Shown here in pieces: positions 12,001 to 22,063 of a stretch of 64,000 nucleotides of DNA. Position 1 is the first letter of the stretch. The number at the start of each line of letters is the position of its first letter. A program made the position numbers and the translations under genes. The DNA is from Echiichthys vipera (Eukaryota > Chordata > Actinopteri > Perciformes > Trachinidae): the NCBI GenBank assembly GCA_963691815.1, contig OY829648.1:27639917-27703916 (forward strand), read 5' to 3'. The notes beneath the pieces were generated by a model. That model searched no databases, was not told the DNA's origin, and saw only the letters and a list, made by a program, of their open reading frames with translations.

Positions 12001-15000
12001 TGGCTGAGAAGCATATCCAGATGGTCTAGAAGTACTTCAACATATCAACATTGTGACATGCAACCAAGTGTTATCGGTGATACTTGTTAATTTAATATTG
12101 TTCCTGTCCATTCCTCAATGGACTGAAAATGAACAGAAAACCCTTTTGATGATTGTTAACTGAAATATTTGGATTTGGACTGTTGGTCAGATAAGACATC
12201 CATCTAAATGATGATACCTTGGACTCTGGGAAACTGGCAGTATTGAAAGTCTGATATTTTATAGACTAAAAGATGAGTGTTTTAAAAGATGAATACATCT
12301 GAAAAAAATACACTGATCAACTGATAATAAAAATAATTGAAAGTAGCGGCCCCCCGGGTGAACCTTGACTGTACTGCTCAGCAGCACTTCATCATGGCTA
12401 CCAGATTTCTAGAAGATTGGAATACTCAGCGAAAAGGCGGGTAGAAGTGCTTGACAGACAATGAACTAGTTGAAACCTTGAAACTGTTGTGATTACGTTC
12501 CCATCCTCTTGTATGTTGTGTTTGTGCTAATGCCCTCCACTGCAAATCAAATTTCCCCACATGTTGCATTAGAGAAAACTGAGTTTCAGTAAAGTGAAAA
12601 GTAAATCCCTGTAGTTTTATCAAAATTAACATTACCAATGATCATTTCTCAACTTCTGAGGAGTGCCAATATCTTCTGAAAAAAAACTATGAAATTACTA
12701 CTAAACGAAAATAAAAGTGTATATTTTGGTCAACATTCCTCAACCTTGATTTATCCAAATCCACTCCCCTGTGCAAACAAATTGATCTCAAACTAGAGGG
12801 CTGCTACCTAGAAGTCCATCTGGCATTTTCAGTTCAAGCGCATATGTGGTGTGACAGTGAGTTCACATGCAGTTTCTTCACACCAAACTTGCAGTACAGA
12901 CCGCAGTCTCATCTCTGAGCTCTGACATTAAGGCAGGTCAGTGGGTCACCCAATCAAGCTCAGCAAGCAGCAGGGATTATCACTAACAGATGTTTCTCTG
13001 GGAGACAAATCTTCCAGTGTGTTTGTGAGAAGAAGGGGCGGGAGCGACACACAAGTGCAGGGTTTGAAAAGCAGCGATGAGGGAGGACTGCCCTTCTCAT
13101 GCACAGAGGGCGGAGAAGAAAATACACAAAAACACAGGTAACCCAAATATCCAGCCTAATTTAAACCGAGGCTTGGGTGTACCTCGCATGACAGGTTTAG
13201 CACGGTTCATCAAACAGCAGTTGATACTCCCCAGCCACCAGTGAATGGCAGTGAGCTCTAGTACAACCTCCTACTGACAGCAGGGGTGTGTTGGGGCTTG
13301 TATTTGGCACAGTGGGATGCACATTGTTAAGGCTTTGCCACCAGGATATTTCGTGCTGAAGAATATACATTTTAAAGCTCTGCACACCAGTGACTACTTT
13401 AACAAGTCTATGAGAAGACATTCCAAAGATCAACAGGTTATTTGATGTGTTTGCTTTTGATGCTGACCTCTTTTTACTACCTGGCTTCAGGACACACCTG
13501 TGGACAGTTGGCCACAGCCTTTGTTGGCAGATAAACACTACACACTGGTAATCAGGATCAGGTGTTTTAGGGCCTGCTCACACTATCCTTCTGGCCGCGG
13601 CCAAAACCGGTTTTTCAGCTAAAGTCTAGCACCTTTAAGTAGTGTGCGCGCACCCGCTCCACGCTCAACTGGGGCCAGCTGGCCCTCCACGGCCCGCTTG
13701 AAATAGGTGGGCTTTAGCGGAGCCGTTTGCACATGTACGAGCACGAGCGTGCGCACGTGTACGCGCACGAGCACGATGCCTACGGCGGTTCTGACGTCAT
13801 TTATGTGCGCATGTTCGGACATAGAAAATAGAAGGACGGACCATGCGCCGACATTTACAACAACAACAATGGCGACTATAGGCGCTTAGAGGAGGAGCGC
13901 AGCAGGCTGGACAAAAGAAACACTTAACGCCTATATCACCACTCAGCCCCTGAAAGACCGCGCGCATTTTATAAACAAAGCGACGCATCGCGATGACGTC
14001 TATCAATGCGTGTGACGTGTTACGACGTGACACGTCACACGCATACGTGATGACGTGATGACGTACGGACAAGCAAAAAGCATGGGCCGGGGCCGAGGCC
14101 GGGGCAGTGTGAGCACAAACGGGGCTGGGGCGCGGGGGGGAGAGGGAGGGGGGACAAGTACCCTAAAGTCCGGGTCTCGGCCCGGGAGGATAGTGTGAGC
14201 AGGCCCTTAGTGTGCCTTCTGCTCAGGTCATCTGTATTACCCAGTAAGTGTTGTTTCCCTCAAAAAATAGATAGATGGGACCTCCTCGAGTGGCAGCCAA
14301 TGACTCACAGCAGCAAAGTAAAACCAGAAGAGTAACAACAGGAGAGATCAGAGCATGTGAAACGAGTCTTTCCAATCCTGCTCCCTCCAATACACACAGT
14401 GACTTTTTTTTAAATCCTCAACTATATTAGTCTGATATAACTTTATCTCAAACTAATAACAAGAAATAATATTTAAAAAGGACTATGAAACACCAGTATC
14501 TTTCCTTTTGAGTCTCATCAAGTCCATCTTTATACTAACAGTTAAAGCAGCGGTAACATTACAAATGAGTAGCACGAGTTTCATCATTCACAACTGACAA
14601 ATTCAAAGATTCTGATAGAGGGCAGTGGTTGAAATTCCAAACTTTCAGCAGGACTTCACTCCTGTGTGTGTCCCCTCCCCCATCACCCCAGCTCAAACTT
14701 TGTACTAGCCATGACTACTCCCTCTGAACTGCTCTTTTAACACCAGAGGCTGCCCCTCTGTGCCCCCCCAACCCACTTGGTTGTCAACCTGGCTATTTAT
14801 GTGCTTGTTTGCTAACACTAAAGCAAAGCCTGCCCGGATTCCCTCCCACCAATGCCCTGACTGTACTGCATTTTCACACAACTAGGTTCTACGTCCCACA
14901 CTCAGCCTTTTTTGCAAGTTCTGAACTGGAAGTATTGGCCAGCAAAGGGGACTGGCTGTGCTGGATAAAAGGAGCCTGTGTTTCCCTGCCCTGTTGGCCC

Positions 15001-17471
15001 TGCCTCCCTGTCCAGAAACCACAAGGCTGAGCTTTCTCCTGTGCTGACTGTGGGAGGGGCTTGTGGACAAGAGCCATGCGAGCAAATGTCTGCTGCTGCT
15101 GATGATGACCATGCTAGGTACCTGCAGCAGATGAAGGCCAAAGATCAAAGCACACAAGCTCTGATCTGATTTGTCTGTGGTAATTCCACACTAAAAACAT
15201 TATATAGCCATAAATACACATATTCAAATCACACCATATGTCCATACCATTCTCCATAATATCATGATGAAGTCTGAAATGCATTACAGGTTCAAAAGTA
15301 TAAAGCATGACAAAGCCAGGACCAGGTGTGTCCCACTTGTGTCTGTGTGTAAGAGAGCAACACATTTTGGACACGAGTGTGTTTGTGCTCCATTACACAG
15401 TGTACAGTGAGAGTGTCAGCTAATGGCAGATCATAAAAACTTTACACAAATGTATAAGACAGCTGAGCAATCAAAATGCCAAAATGAGGGGAGGCAGTTG
15501 CTTGAAGGCCACAACCATTTCAAACATTCACCACAGCAATTTTCTATCTATTTTTGCATACGATATGGGTGAGGAAAAACTACAATTACAATGTAGGAAA
15601 AGTAAGGCTACTTCATTCATTTTTCTTTATAGGGATGGAGGTCATAAATACAAATAATAATGATATAGCACACTTGCAGTTCTTTTTTGGTGCAAATTAA
15701 ACACAAGTCATGTATTTGACGTACATCTCTGCAGCCACTCTGGACATAGATAAATACTATTCTCCCAACAGCCCACGACCCCTCAGTATGAATGAACAGC
15801 AATATTAAGCAATGTTGGGCAGTGGTGAACAACAGAGCCTCTCAGAGGCCATCTTGTTCTCAGCAAACTGCAGTCTGCTTGACAACCGGATTGCCGTCAT
15901 TCCCCTTTTGCAGTCATGTATTTCTGTCTCCCACCTATCAACACCATGTCCGGAGCTTACTTTGAACTCTCCAGGCCAAGTTCAGGTGTCTCTCAATACT
16001 AAATATCCTTCTAAAACCTCTTCTTTTCCTCTAGCCTGAGCAGCACAGGGACTCACTTCCATACAAATTAAACTTGTGTCTGTCACATTCTATTAGCTTA
16101 AGACTTTGAGACAACATATGGTGCATAAGATTATGAAATGTCTGTCTCAGCAGTGCCCCCAAACTACATCTGTCAGAACCGTTACTGTTGTGGCTACACA
16201 AGGATTTAGGACAGAGTAGTTACACAACTTAAATACACTAACATACTATACTAGAATTAGTAGCTCATCAGGTAGTTGTGTAGTGCAAATTAAAGCTCCT
16301 CCCTTGAATAGTTGTTGACTTGGGTGATTATTCCTTGCAGAGGCTCTACTTTGATATTTACCTCCCACAGAAAAGACAGGAAACTGGCTCTGATATAGCG
16401 GCTTCCTTATTGCTTCCTATTTGCCTTCTGAATGACTCCAGCAGCAACTTGGCAAGTAAACACGGGAAAGCACTTTAACAAGGGGGGGGGATCTAAAAGT
16501 TTGCTCAAACCAACTGCCAATCTTTAAAATGGATTAACGTGTCTGTAAAGTAATTAAAACACAACAGCAACCCTTCTTGTTTACAAAGCCCCTTATATTA
16601 AATTATAGGTCACAACTTCAAAATTTCAGTATAATTTGTTTTGCGCTATAGGCTTCTTCGTTGCTTTAAAATTGATAAATACTTTTAGTTGTGGTTGCAG
16701 CGAGGATGGCAGAGCAAGAAAACCCACATTTTGGAAACCCTGTACAGTCTGCCAATTCCATCACCCTTTTTTAAGCTAGATTGATTAAATTAAACCTGAC
16801 TAACTGGGGGTAGAACATGTAACTGTGAAGCTTCCAGCATCCTCCACACTAAGGGATACACAGGCTGATGATTCAAAAATAACCATAAATACTATATGTA
16901 AACATGCTCAAGCTTGAGTCCTGGATGGCCATATTATTTACTACCTTGCTAGACAAGGTTCAGAACTGAAAGTATTAAACTACTAGAACTTGGACCTTGA
17001 GCAAAAATTGCAGCCAATAAACTAAAAAGTTTCCTGGTGAGTTACACGAAGTTACCCGAATAAGAAGCCTTAAGAAGGAAGGGATTTCAGCACCAAAGCC
17101 ATGTGGCAGCTGTCACCAACCCAAGCCACACGCACCCATGGTAGCCCTGGACTATAAGGTCAGATGTAGCCTGCTGTGTAAAAGGCTGCACGAACTTATC
17201 ACAGTGTAAATAAAAGAGCATTTACAAAAACACAATGAGACTTTGCAGCAGTTGAGGAGAAACTTACGTCAATATCAAAGAACTCCTGGGAGTCGTCCAG
17301 CCCCTGCACACGGATTTGTAGTCCACCTCGCCCGTAGCTTTTGCTCCCACTGACCATGTTGCCACTGAGGCTCTGGCCCGGCTCCAACGTGCTGATGCCA
17401 GCATTGAACTGGGCTCCCAGCCTTATGCCAGGGGTCTGCAGGACCCGGTATGAACCCTCAATGTCCCCCAT
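1..17471 (-). CDS. farp2: FARP2, FERM/RhoGEF/PH protein, N-terminal 603 residues (continues past left edge)
   Basis: FARP2 is a membrane-associated guanine-nucleotide exchange factor for Rho-family GTPases, known for roles in semaphorin-plexin signalling and cytoskeletal control. Coding exons in transcript order: 17471-17268, 8140-8036, 6463-6421, 6338-6260, 5918-5821, 5054-4940, 1740-1593, 1494-1399, 1305-1142, 1053-985, 850-793, 630-<1. All have GT donors and AG acceptors and keep one open frame (1809 nt). The protein starts MGDIEGSYRVLQTPGIRLGA, which resembles FARP2 more than FARP1. FERM F1 covers about residues 52-130, F2 about 143-260 (YLFSLQMKRDL, IGDYDD) and F3 about 265-350 (TFNWSKIRKLSFKRKRF, FWKICVEYHSFF). 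The FA segment is about 345-393 (RGSSFRYSGRTQKQLVDY). Residues 394-603, all in one exon, form a Pro/Gln/Ser-rich linker. The DH and PH domains are not in the window. The start ATG has a purine at -3 and G at +4. The third coding exon is only 43 nt and the intron after it only 82 nt. Confidence 0.95.
2536..3430 (-). mobile_element. Tc1/mariner-type transposon remnant (5' part of transposase deleted)
   Basis: The left end reads ACAGTGGAGATCAAC, and inverted related sequence lies near 3200-3430. A minus-strand open stretch at 3126-2815 matches the C-terminal half of Tc1 transposases: MLWGMFSAAG, then QDNAPCHTAKQIKQF with the second catalytic Asp, then WPAQSPDLNPIENLW with the glutamate of the DDE triad. 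The N-terminal DNA-binding part and the first catalytic Asp are missing, so this copy cannot be active. It shares its terminal sequences with the element at 19082-20430. It sits in a farp2 intron. Confidence 0.88.
3438..3500. repeat. Imperfect CA/CG alternating microsatellite
   Basis: A run of alternating purine and pyrimidine (CACACACTCGCG-type, then CACACACGCGCACACAC) ending in ATATATA. It abuts the right end of the Tc1 remnant. Confidence 0.85.
5055..5820 (-). other. farp2: farp2 intron, nothing recognised
   Basis: This intron separates the exons encoding YLFSLQMKRDL and EIGDYDD. I see no repeat or conserved element in it. The donor used is GTATGTTT after CAGT, chosen because it restores Gln-Ser-Glu across the junction. 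The alternative GT two bases earlier breaks the frame. Confidence 0.7.
6808..7306. mobile_element. MITE with about 25-bp terminal inverted repeats
   Basis: The left end AAGGCCTAGTCCACACATAC and the right end, read on the other strand as AGGACTAGTCCACATGTAC, are near-perfect inverted repeats. They continue into CACAGGTATTTTTGTAAA on both sides. The interior (about 450 bp) has no transposase-like frame. The structure fits a non-autonomous DNA transposon, probably hAT-like by terminal sequence. It lies in the farp2 intron between the second and third coding exons. Confidence 0.8.
7516..7553. repeat. Short CA-rich microsatellite
   Basis: Interrupted CACACACATGCACGCACACACACATGCAC in a farp2 intron. 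Confidence 0.8.
9708..10585. mobile_element. hAT-like MITE with AACGCG/TTAATTAAT termini
   Basis: The left end reads AGGGCTGAGACTTTAACGCG followed by TTAATTAATCAC. The right end is GATTAATTAATTAC, then TTAATCGTGTCCCACCACT, whose complement resembles the left end. This end pattern is familiar from abundant vertebrate hAT-type non-autonomous elements. No transposase remains. Confidence 0.65.
9937..10266. mobile_element. Nested MITE with perfect 13-bp terminal inverted repeats
   Basis: GTTCAGACCAAAG at 9937-9949 and its exact reverse complement CTTTGGTCTGAAC at 10254-10266 bound a 330-bp block. Further inside, TTGCAACG on the left is mirrored by CGTTGCAA on the right. The block lies wholly inside the hAT-like element and so looks like a nested insertion. 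Confidence 0.6.
11080..11220. repeat. Dispersed-repeat fragment carrying a CRE palindrome
   Basis: The stretch around ACCTATGGGTGACGTCACAG resembles a repeat common in fish genomes. It contains the perfect palindrome TGACGTCA at about 11150-11157. The class is uncertain. Confidence 0.35.
13570..14206 (+). mobile_element. PIF/Harbinger-like MITE, 637 bp, TTA target duplication
   Basis: The termini GGGCCTGCTCACACTATCCT and their complement are inverted repeats of about 20 bp, flanked by TTA direct repeats at 13567-13569 and 14207-14209, as expected for PIF/Harbinger elements. It is GC- and CpG-rich, unlike the host intron. It carries several TGACGT motifs and a long perfect inverted repeat at 14006-14044. 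The same family occurs inverted at 42881-43468 in hdlbp, sharing the G-rich block at 14118-14180 and the CGTCACACGC region. Confidence 0.78.
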
Positions 17472-17503
17472 TACTGCTCAGCGCAGTTCCCCCCACCTCA
17501 CTC
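17268..17503 (-). other. farp2: farp2 first coding exon with 5' UTR end
   Basis: The acceptor lies at 17504-17505 (TTTGCAG) and the exon begins with 32 nt of 5' UTR before the ATG at 17471-17469. The donor GTAAGTT is at 17267-17261. The exon ends after Asp68, so the next exon joins in phase 0. It encodes the N-terminal tail and the first strands of FERM F1. It is followed by a 9.1-kb intron. Confidence 0.88.
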
Positions 17504-18178
17504 CTGCAAACACAAGGAGAACAGAAATCATCACCCTCGTTGGGGAAAAATGCAAACCATGACCCCCTCAGCGGTTAAAGCACGGTCTTATTTCATCTGG
17601 GGTGAGTATGAAACTTTGAGTGCTGCAGGTAGACTTCAGGAGATTAATGGTTCAGCAGTCTCTGCACGTTTCGTTCCAGAAAGTAGCCCGTCCGTCTGCC
17701 TGGAGCTGTTTACATGTGAGGCTCATTCAGAATAAGTGTAACACACGGAGTTGACTTATCTGAGAACAACAGCTAATAAAGCCTCCACCCGAGCTCTAGC
17801 ATTCAACGAGAGTGCAGCGTGACGCCTAACTAGCAAAGATGACCCAAAAGTACAACAAGAAACGACGGCGTTTATTGGCGTTCGTTGCGTGAGGGCCTAA
17901 GTGGGTCAGCAAGACTTGACTGTTGTAGTTACACACAGTTTCTAAAGCGAGAAAAACAACGCAACCATGTCCACGGACTGCACGGCGCTCAAAACAGTTT
18001 TAAATGAGGTTTAGCGTAATTTGCTTTTTGGGAAAATGGACCTCAGTGGATAGGTAACGTTAGGAGTCTACCGACGAGAAGCCAAACGAAGCGCTGAAAC
18101 CCTCAACCGAGTATATTATCTGAAAAAGTCGTCATATCTAAATGTGATAATACGACCCCCAAGTAGCATTCAACTTAC

Positions 18179-18360
18179 CGTTTTTTCCGTATCCAAAGTA
18201 AATGCTAAAAGTTTGTCCCACCGAGAAGGACTCTACTCCAGTCCATGACCGTCGTCGTCCAACGGAGTGCGTACTCAGACCGCTGTGTGATTGGCTAAAT
18301 CAGTCCCAGTCGTCCTACCATTGGTTTAAATATGGCCGAGGATTGTAGGCTGGGGAGCGA
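18179..18360 (-). promoter_or_regulatory. farp2: farp2 promoter and non-coding first exon
   Basis: A GTAAGTTG donor at 18178-18171 closes a GC-containing leader that splices to the coding exon ending at 17503. Upstream, reading the minus strand, are two CCAAT boxes (complement ATTGG at 18290-18294 and 18320-18324) and an AT-rich TTTAAA-TAT stretch at 18325-18332. CpG dinucleotides are frequent from 17.8 to 18.3 kb. The start site is inferred to be near 18220-18260. No clear TATA box is at a standard distance, so exact initiation is uncertain. Confidence 0.6.
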
Positions 18361-18689
18361 AGATTTGCCTGCCTTTACTTTAAATAGTCTTGATGGATGG
18401 AGAATAAACGTGTCCGCCTGAATTACATGTTGTAGCTTTTTAATAAAGCCGAGTACATGTTTCTGGTCACGTGGCTACGGGCGTTTAGTCTGCAGGTCGA
18501 CGGTTGTCAACGCCCAGAGGAAATAAAAAGGATTCTTTTATCTGAAATGACTCACAGAGTGAAACCGCTTTTATTTAAGTTTGGGCTCAAATCTGACCCG
18601 TAGATACAACTAAATACATGCGGGTGTCTATTTAACCTCCCAAAGAATAGCTACAAATTTAGTCACACATTTCTCGGAACACATTAGGT

Positions 18690-18691
<2 letters not shown>

Positions 18692-18755
<64 letters not shown>

Positions 18756-18762
18756 CGTGTGT
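18692..18762. repeat. (GT)n-(GC)n alternating microsatellite upstream of farp2
   Basis: About 55 bp of uninterrupted GT dinucleotides runs into CGCGCGCGCG and back to GTGTGT. It lies roughly 400-500 bp upstream of the inferred farp2 start. Such alternating purine-pyrimidine tracts are prone to Z-DNA and to length polymorphism. Confidence 0.97.
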
Positions 18763-19081
18763 ACTACACTGCTCCCGAGTCTATAATGGAGCTAAACGCT
18801 TCAGAGCTTGATTACATCAGTCATAATGACTTTGTTGTATAGTTTGCACTTCGGTCCGTTGTTGTGTAGGAGAGTCAGAGTCAGACTGAAGTAATATCAT
18901 GAGGAAAGAAGAAAAGGTCACTTTCTGACATTGTAATAGAGCTCCCCCTACTGTTTTTATACAAGAACAAGGTACATGCCAAATAACAATCTCAGATACA
19001 GGGTAATAGACTACATGTAGCAGACAGATCTGTTTCGTACATAATCATAATAGATAGGTATACTTGTATTTTTTTTAACAT
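18763..19081. other. Intergenic, nothing recognised
   Basis: Unique-looking AT-rich DNA between the GT tract and a Tc1 remnant. Confidence 0.6.
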
Positions 19082-20430
19082 GCAGCAGAGATTAAAATGA
19101 GAAAATAAAGTATTTATTCCTGATTTATTCTGAAATACTGTTTTTATATCGTTCAGAATTGCATCCATTATCAGCTGTGGCTATATCCCTTCTGTACTAG
19201 CCCCTTTTATTTTTTATCTCCAAGGCACTTCAACTATAAAACTTTATTTTGTGAGAAACAAACAACAGAGTGCATAATTAGAGAATACTTTTAGATACCT
19301 CCCAGTTATTAGTGTAAATCTGGCACCTGGTGACGATTTACTTCATTGTTGGACACACAATGACACACAGTGCTTATGGAAAGTAATTATACCCTTTTGA
19401 AAGAGTCACTTTTTTAATTTTACAGCCTGAAACCATACATAAAACATTTTAAAAATTTCTGAAATATATTTTTTTATAACAAACTAGAATAGCAGGGTTG
19501 GAAAAGTGATCAGTCCCCAGATTTAATACTTTCTGGAATTGCTCACCAGTTCAGTGCTGAACAGGGCAATGATCTGTCTCAGCACACAGTGTCTGTCTGT
19601 GACTGAAAGCCCACTCTGCATGGACCAAAGGGAGCGCGTTTAATTTATTTGATTTGTCTGATGGGAAACATTATGTTTGGGGTAAGACTGGGGAAAGACT
19701 GAACCCCAAGTGTGTAAAGAAGTCAGTTCAATCTGGAGGAGGAAGTGTCATGGTTTGGGGGATGTTTTCTGCAGCAGGAGTTGGGCCTCTTGTTCAGCTA
19801 CATAGCAGGTGAATGCAAATGTTTATGTGAACCTCCTTCAGCAACCTGCAATACCTTCACTGCAATTGTCTCCCAATCAACCCACAATTCTCATAAAAGA
19901 CAATGCCTCACTGTAAAATGGGTCATGCAGTTCCTTGAAGCTAAGAATATTGAAACAATGAAATGCCCAGAGTCCAGATCTAAACCCCATAGAGAATCTC
20001 TGGAAAATCCTTGATAACAAAGTAATGTCTAAGAAACCCACTCCAGTTAGTGAACTGTGGAAGAGAGTGAGTCAGAACGGACCCAGATCAACCCAGAGCA
20101 GTGTGAGAAACTAGTGATGTCCTGTGGGCGCAGATGTGCTGAAGTCATTCAAAGCTGTGGCCTCTACACTTTCTGTTCATTTTTGAATCCTACAGAAGAA
20201 AACATTGTTTAAATCTTCTCTTCTGACACAATGGTTACTGTTCTCTCATTTTGATCACTGTTTTTTCACAAACGTTTTTGTTTAAGCGCCCTGGTTATTT
20301 AAAAAAGCATGCTTGTAGAGCAGTGGTACAGACACAGAAAATATTCTATAAATTCTGGACATTAAAAAAACAGTATTTCAGAATAAATCAAGAATGAATA
20401 CTTAGTTCTCTAATTTTGATCTCCACTGTA
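19082..20430 (+). mobile_element. Degenerate Tc1-type transposon
   Basis: Terminal regions of about 230 bp are inverted copies. The right end reads TTTTGATCTCCACTGTA, and the left end carries TTTATTCCTGATTTATTCTGAAATACTG. Between 19640 and 20130 the plus strand keeps recognisable Tc1 transposase pieces: FDLSDGKHYVWG, then SVMVWGMFSAAG, then a degraded equivalent of the PDLNPIENLW motif near 19970-20010. Several frameshifts and stops break it. A second repeat end (CAGTGCTTATGGAAAG) near 19366 may be a nested insertion. The 3' region is nearly identical in plan to the copy at 2536-3430. Confidence 0.82.
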
Positions 20431-20699
20431 TGTTGCTTGACTATATCACAGGGCTGTCTATCTGCTTAACTTACAGAGAAAGTGCTCATCCATTTTCTGC
20501 CAGTTGATAGATGATCATTTGATGCACTTCTCAAAATTGACTTATGTGTCATGGACTTTGTCTCCAACTGAATGAAGTTATTATGGTTGGCCTTCACGCA
20601 CGGGAGGATTATGAGACAATGGAGCAAACTCATGCAAAAGGTCCCACTGTTTTTCCCATAGGTGCAAGACCCAGACTGTGATGCATTTGCCTCTTGTTG
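20431..20699. other. Intergenic, nothing recognised
   Basis: No gene or repeat structure seen between the Tc1 remnant and the satellite array. Confidence 0.6.
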
Positions 20700-20940
20700 T
20701 TTTTTTGCATTTCTCTGTGGTCTTTTGAGTCTCTTTGTGGTTATTTTGTGTCTCTTCACAGTTGCTTTGTGTCTATTTGTAGTAGTAGTATTTTTCTGTG
20801 TGGTTATTTTGCATCTCTTCCAGGTTATGAGTCCTTTCGAGTAACCTTTGCAGGTAAAGGTCGGGGGGCCCTGTGCCTGGTAGGCCCGTTCAGTTATCCA
20901 TTCATGTCAGCACGTTGTTGCTTCTGTTTGTTGTTTTTTT

Positions 20941-20995
20941 TTCATTTAGTTGATTTTTCTCATTCTTTAATCTGCGGTTGATGTAAAGCATGCAG
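20941..20995 (+). repeat. Unique flank duplicated on both sides of the satellite (left copy)
   Basis: TTCATTTAG, CATTCTTTAATCTGC and GATGTAAAGCATGCAG occur in the same order here and at 23291-23346, with a few mismatches. The two copies bracket the densest part of the 21-bp array 2350 bp apart. Confidence 0.85.
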
Positions 20996-21745
20996 AAGTA
21001 TAAAGATGGTACCTAATCATAGTGTCTTTTTGTGTCACTGTGGTGTTTTTGTGTTGTGTCACTTTGTGTAGTGTTTTTTTGTCACTTTTTGGTCTTTTGT
21101 GTCTCTTTGTAGTCATTTTGTGTCTCTTTGTAGTCTTTTTGTATCTCTTTGTGGTCATTTTGTGTCTCTTTGTAGTCTATTTGTATCTCTTTTTGGTCAC
21201 TTTGTGTCTCTTTGTAGTCTTTTTGTATCTCTTTGTAGTCTTTTTGTATCTCTTTTTGGTCATTTTGTGTCTCTTTGTAGTCTTTTTGTATCTCTTTGTA
21301 GTCTTTTTGTATCTCTTTTTGGTCATTTTGTGTCTTTTTGTAGTCTTTTTGTATCTCTTTGTAGTCTTTTTGTATCTCTTTTTGGTCATTTTGTGTCTCT
21401 TTGTAGTCTTTTTGTATCTCTTTGTCGTCCTTTGTATCTCTTTGTCGTCCTTTGTATCTCGTTGTAGTCTATTTGTATCTCTTTGTGGTCATTTTGTGTC
21501 TCTAGTGGTCTTTTATGTCTCTTTTATGTCACTGTCTCTTTGTGGTCTTTTTGTATCTCTTTGTGGTCTTTTGTGTCTCTTTGTGGTCTTTTATGTCCTT
21601 TTGTGGTCTTTTTTGAATCGCTTTGTGGTCATTTTGTGTCTGTTTGTGGTCTTATTGTGTTGTGTCACTTTTTTGTACTTTTGTGTCTCTTTGTAGTCAT
21701 TTTGTGTCTCATTTTGGTCATTTTGTGTCTCTTTGTAGTCTATTT

Positions 21746-22063
21746 AGAATAGAATAGAATAGAATAGCCTTTATTGTCATTGCATTTGCATACAACGAAA
21801 TTGGAGTGCTACTCCCCCTTGGTACATTTTGAGAAAAATAATATATAATAAAACAATAGCAAAGTATAATATAAGCAATAAACACACAATATAGTATAAA
21901 CAATATAATAATGTGAACGGTATAAACAGGTGGGAACAGTATAAACAGATGGGAACAGTATAAACAGATAGGGAACAGTATAAACAGATGGGTGGAGAAC
22001 AGACACTATACTAAAATAAAATATGTATATTTAGGGTGGAGCATGTTATTATTGTTATTATTT
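21746..22063 (-). mobile_element. Short non-LTR retroposon 3' fragment inside the satellite
   Basis: On the minus strand this reads ...CAATGACAATAAAGG followed by a TATTCTATTC-type tail, a 3' terminus typical of fish retroposons. TATTT flanks it at 21741-21745 and 22059-22063 as a probable target-site duplication. The paralogous satellite module at about 22830-22860 has the same flanks joined without the insert. Confidence 0.75.

Larger units (their letters stand above)
8141..17267 (-). other. farp2: farp2 9.1-kb intron: MITEs plus long unremarkable stretches
   Basis: It contains the hAT-like element at 9708-10585 with a nested MITE, a repeat fragment near 11080-11220 and the Harbinger-like MITE at 13570-14206. 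I see nothing specific in 8141-9700, 10590-11070, 11230-13560 or 14210-17260. A CT-rich, moderately GC stretch at 14640-15110 has several short overlapping ORFs on both strands without recognisable similarity. Confidence 0.65.

Noticed and set aside
14809..15169. Cluster of overlapping ORFs on both strands
   Set aside because: Moderate GC content explains the open frames. No splice-bounded exon or known domain, and it lies in a farp2 intron.
21022..21696. 224-codon plus-strand ORF, Leu/Val/Phe-rich, looking like a multi-pass membrane protein
   Set aside because: It lies wholly in the 21-bp satellite. The peptide repeats every 7 residues because 21 is divisible by three. There is no promoter, splice context or homology.
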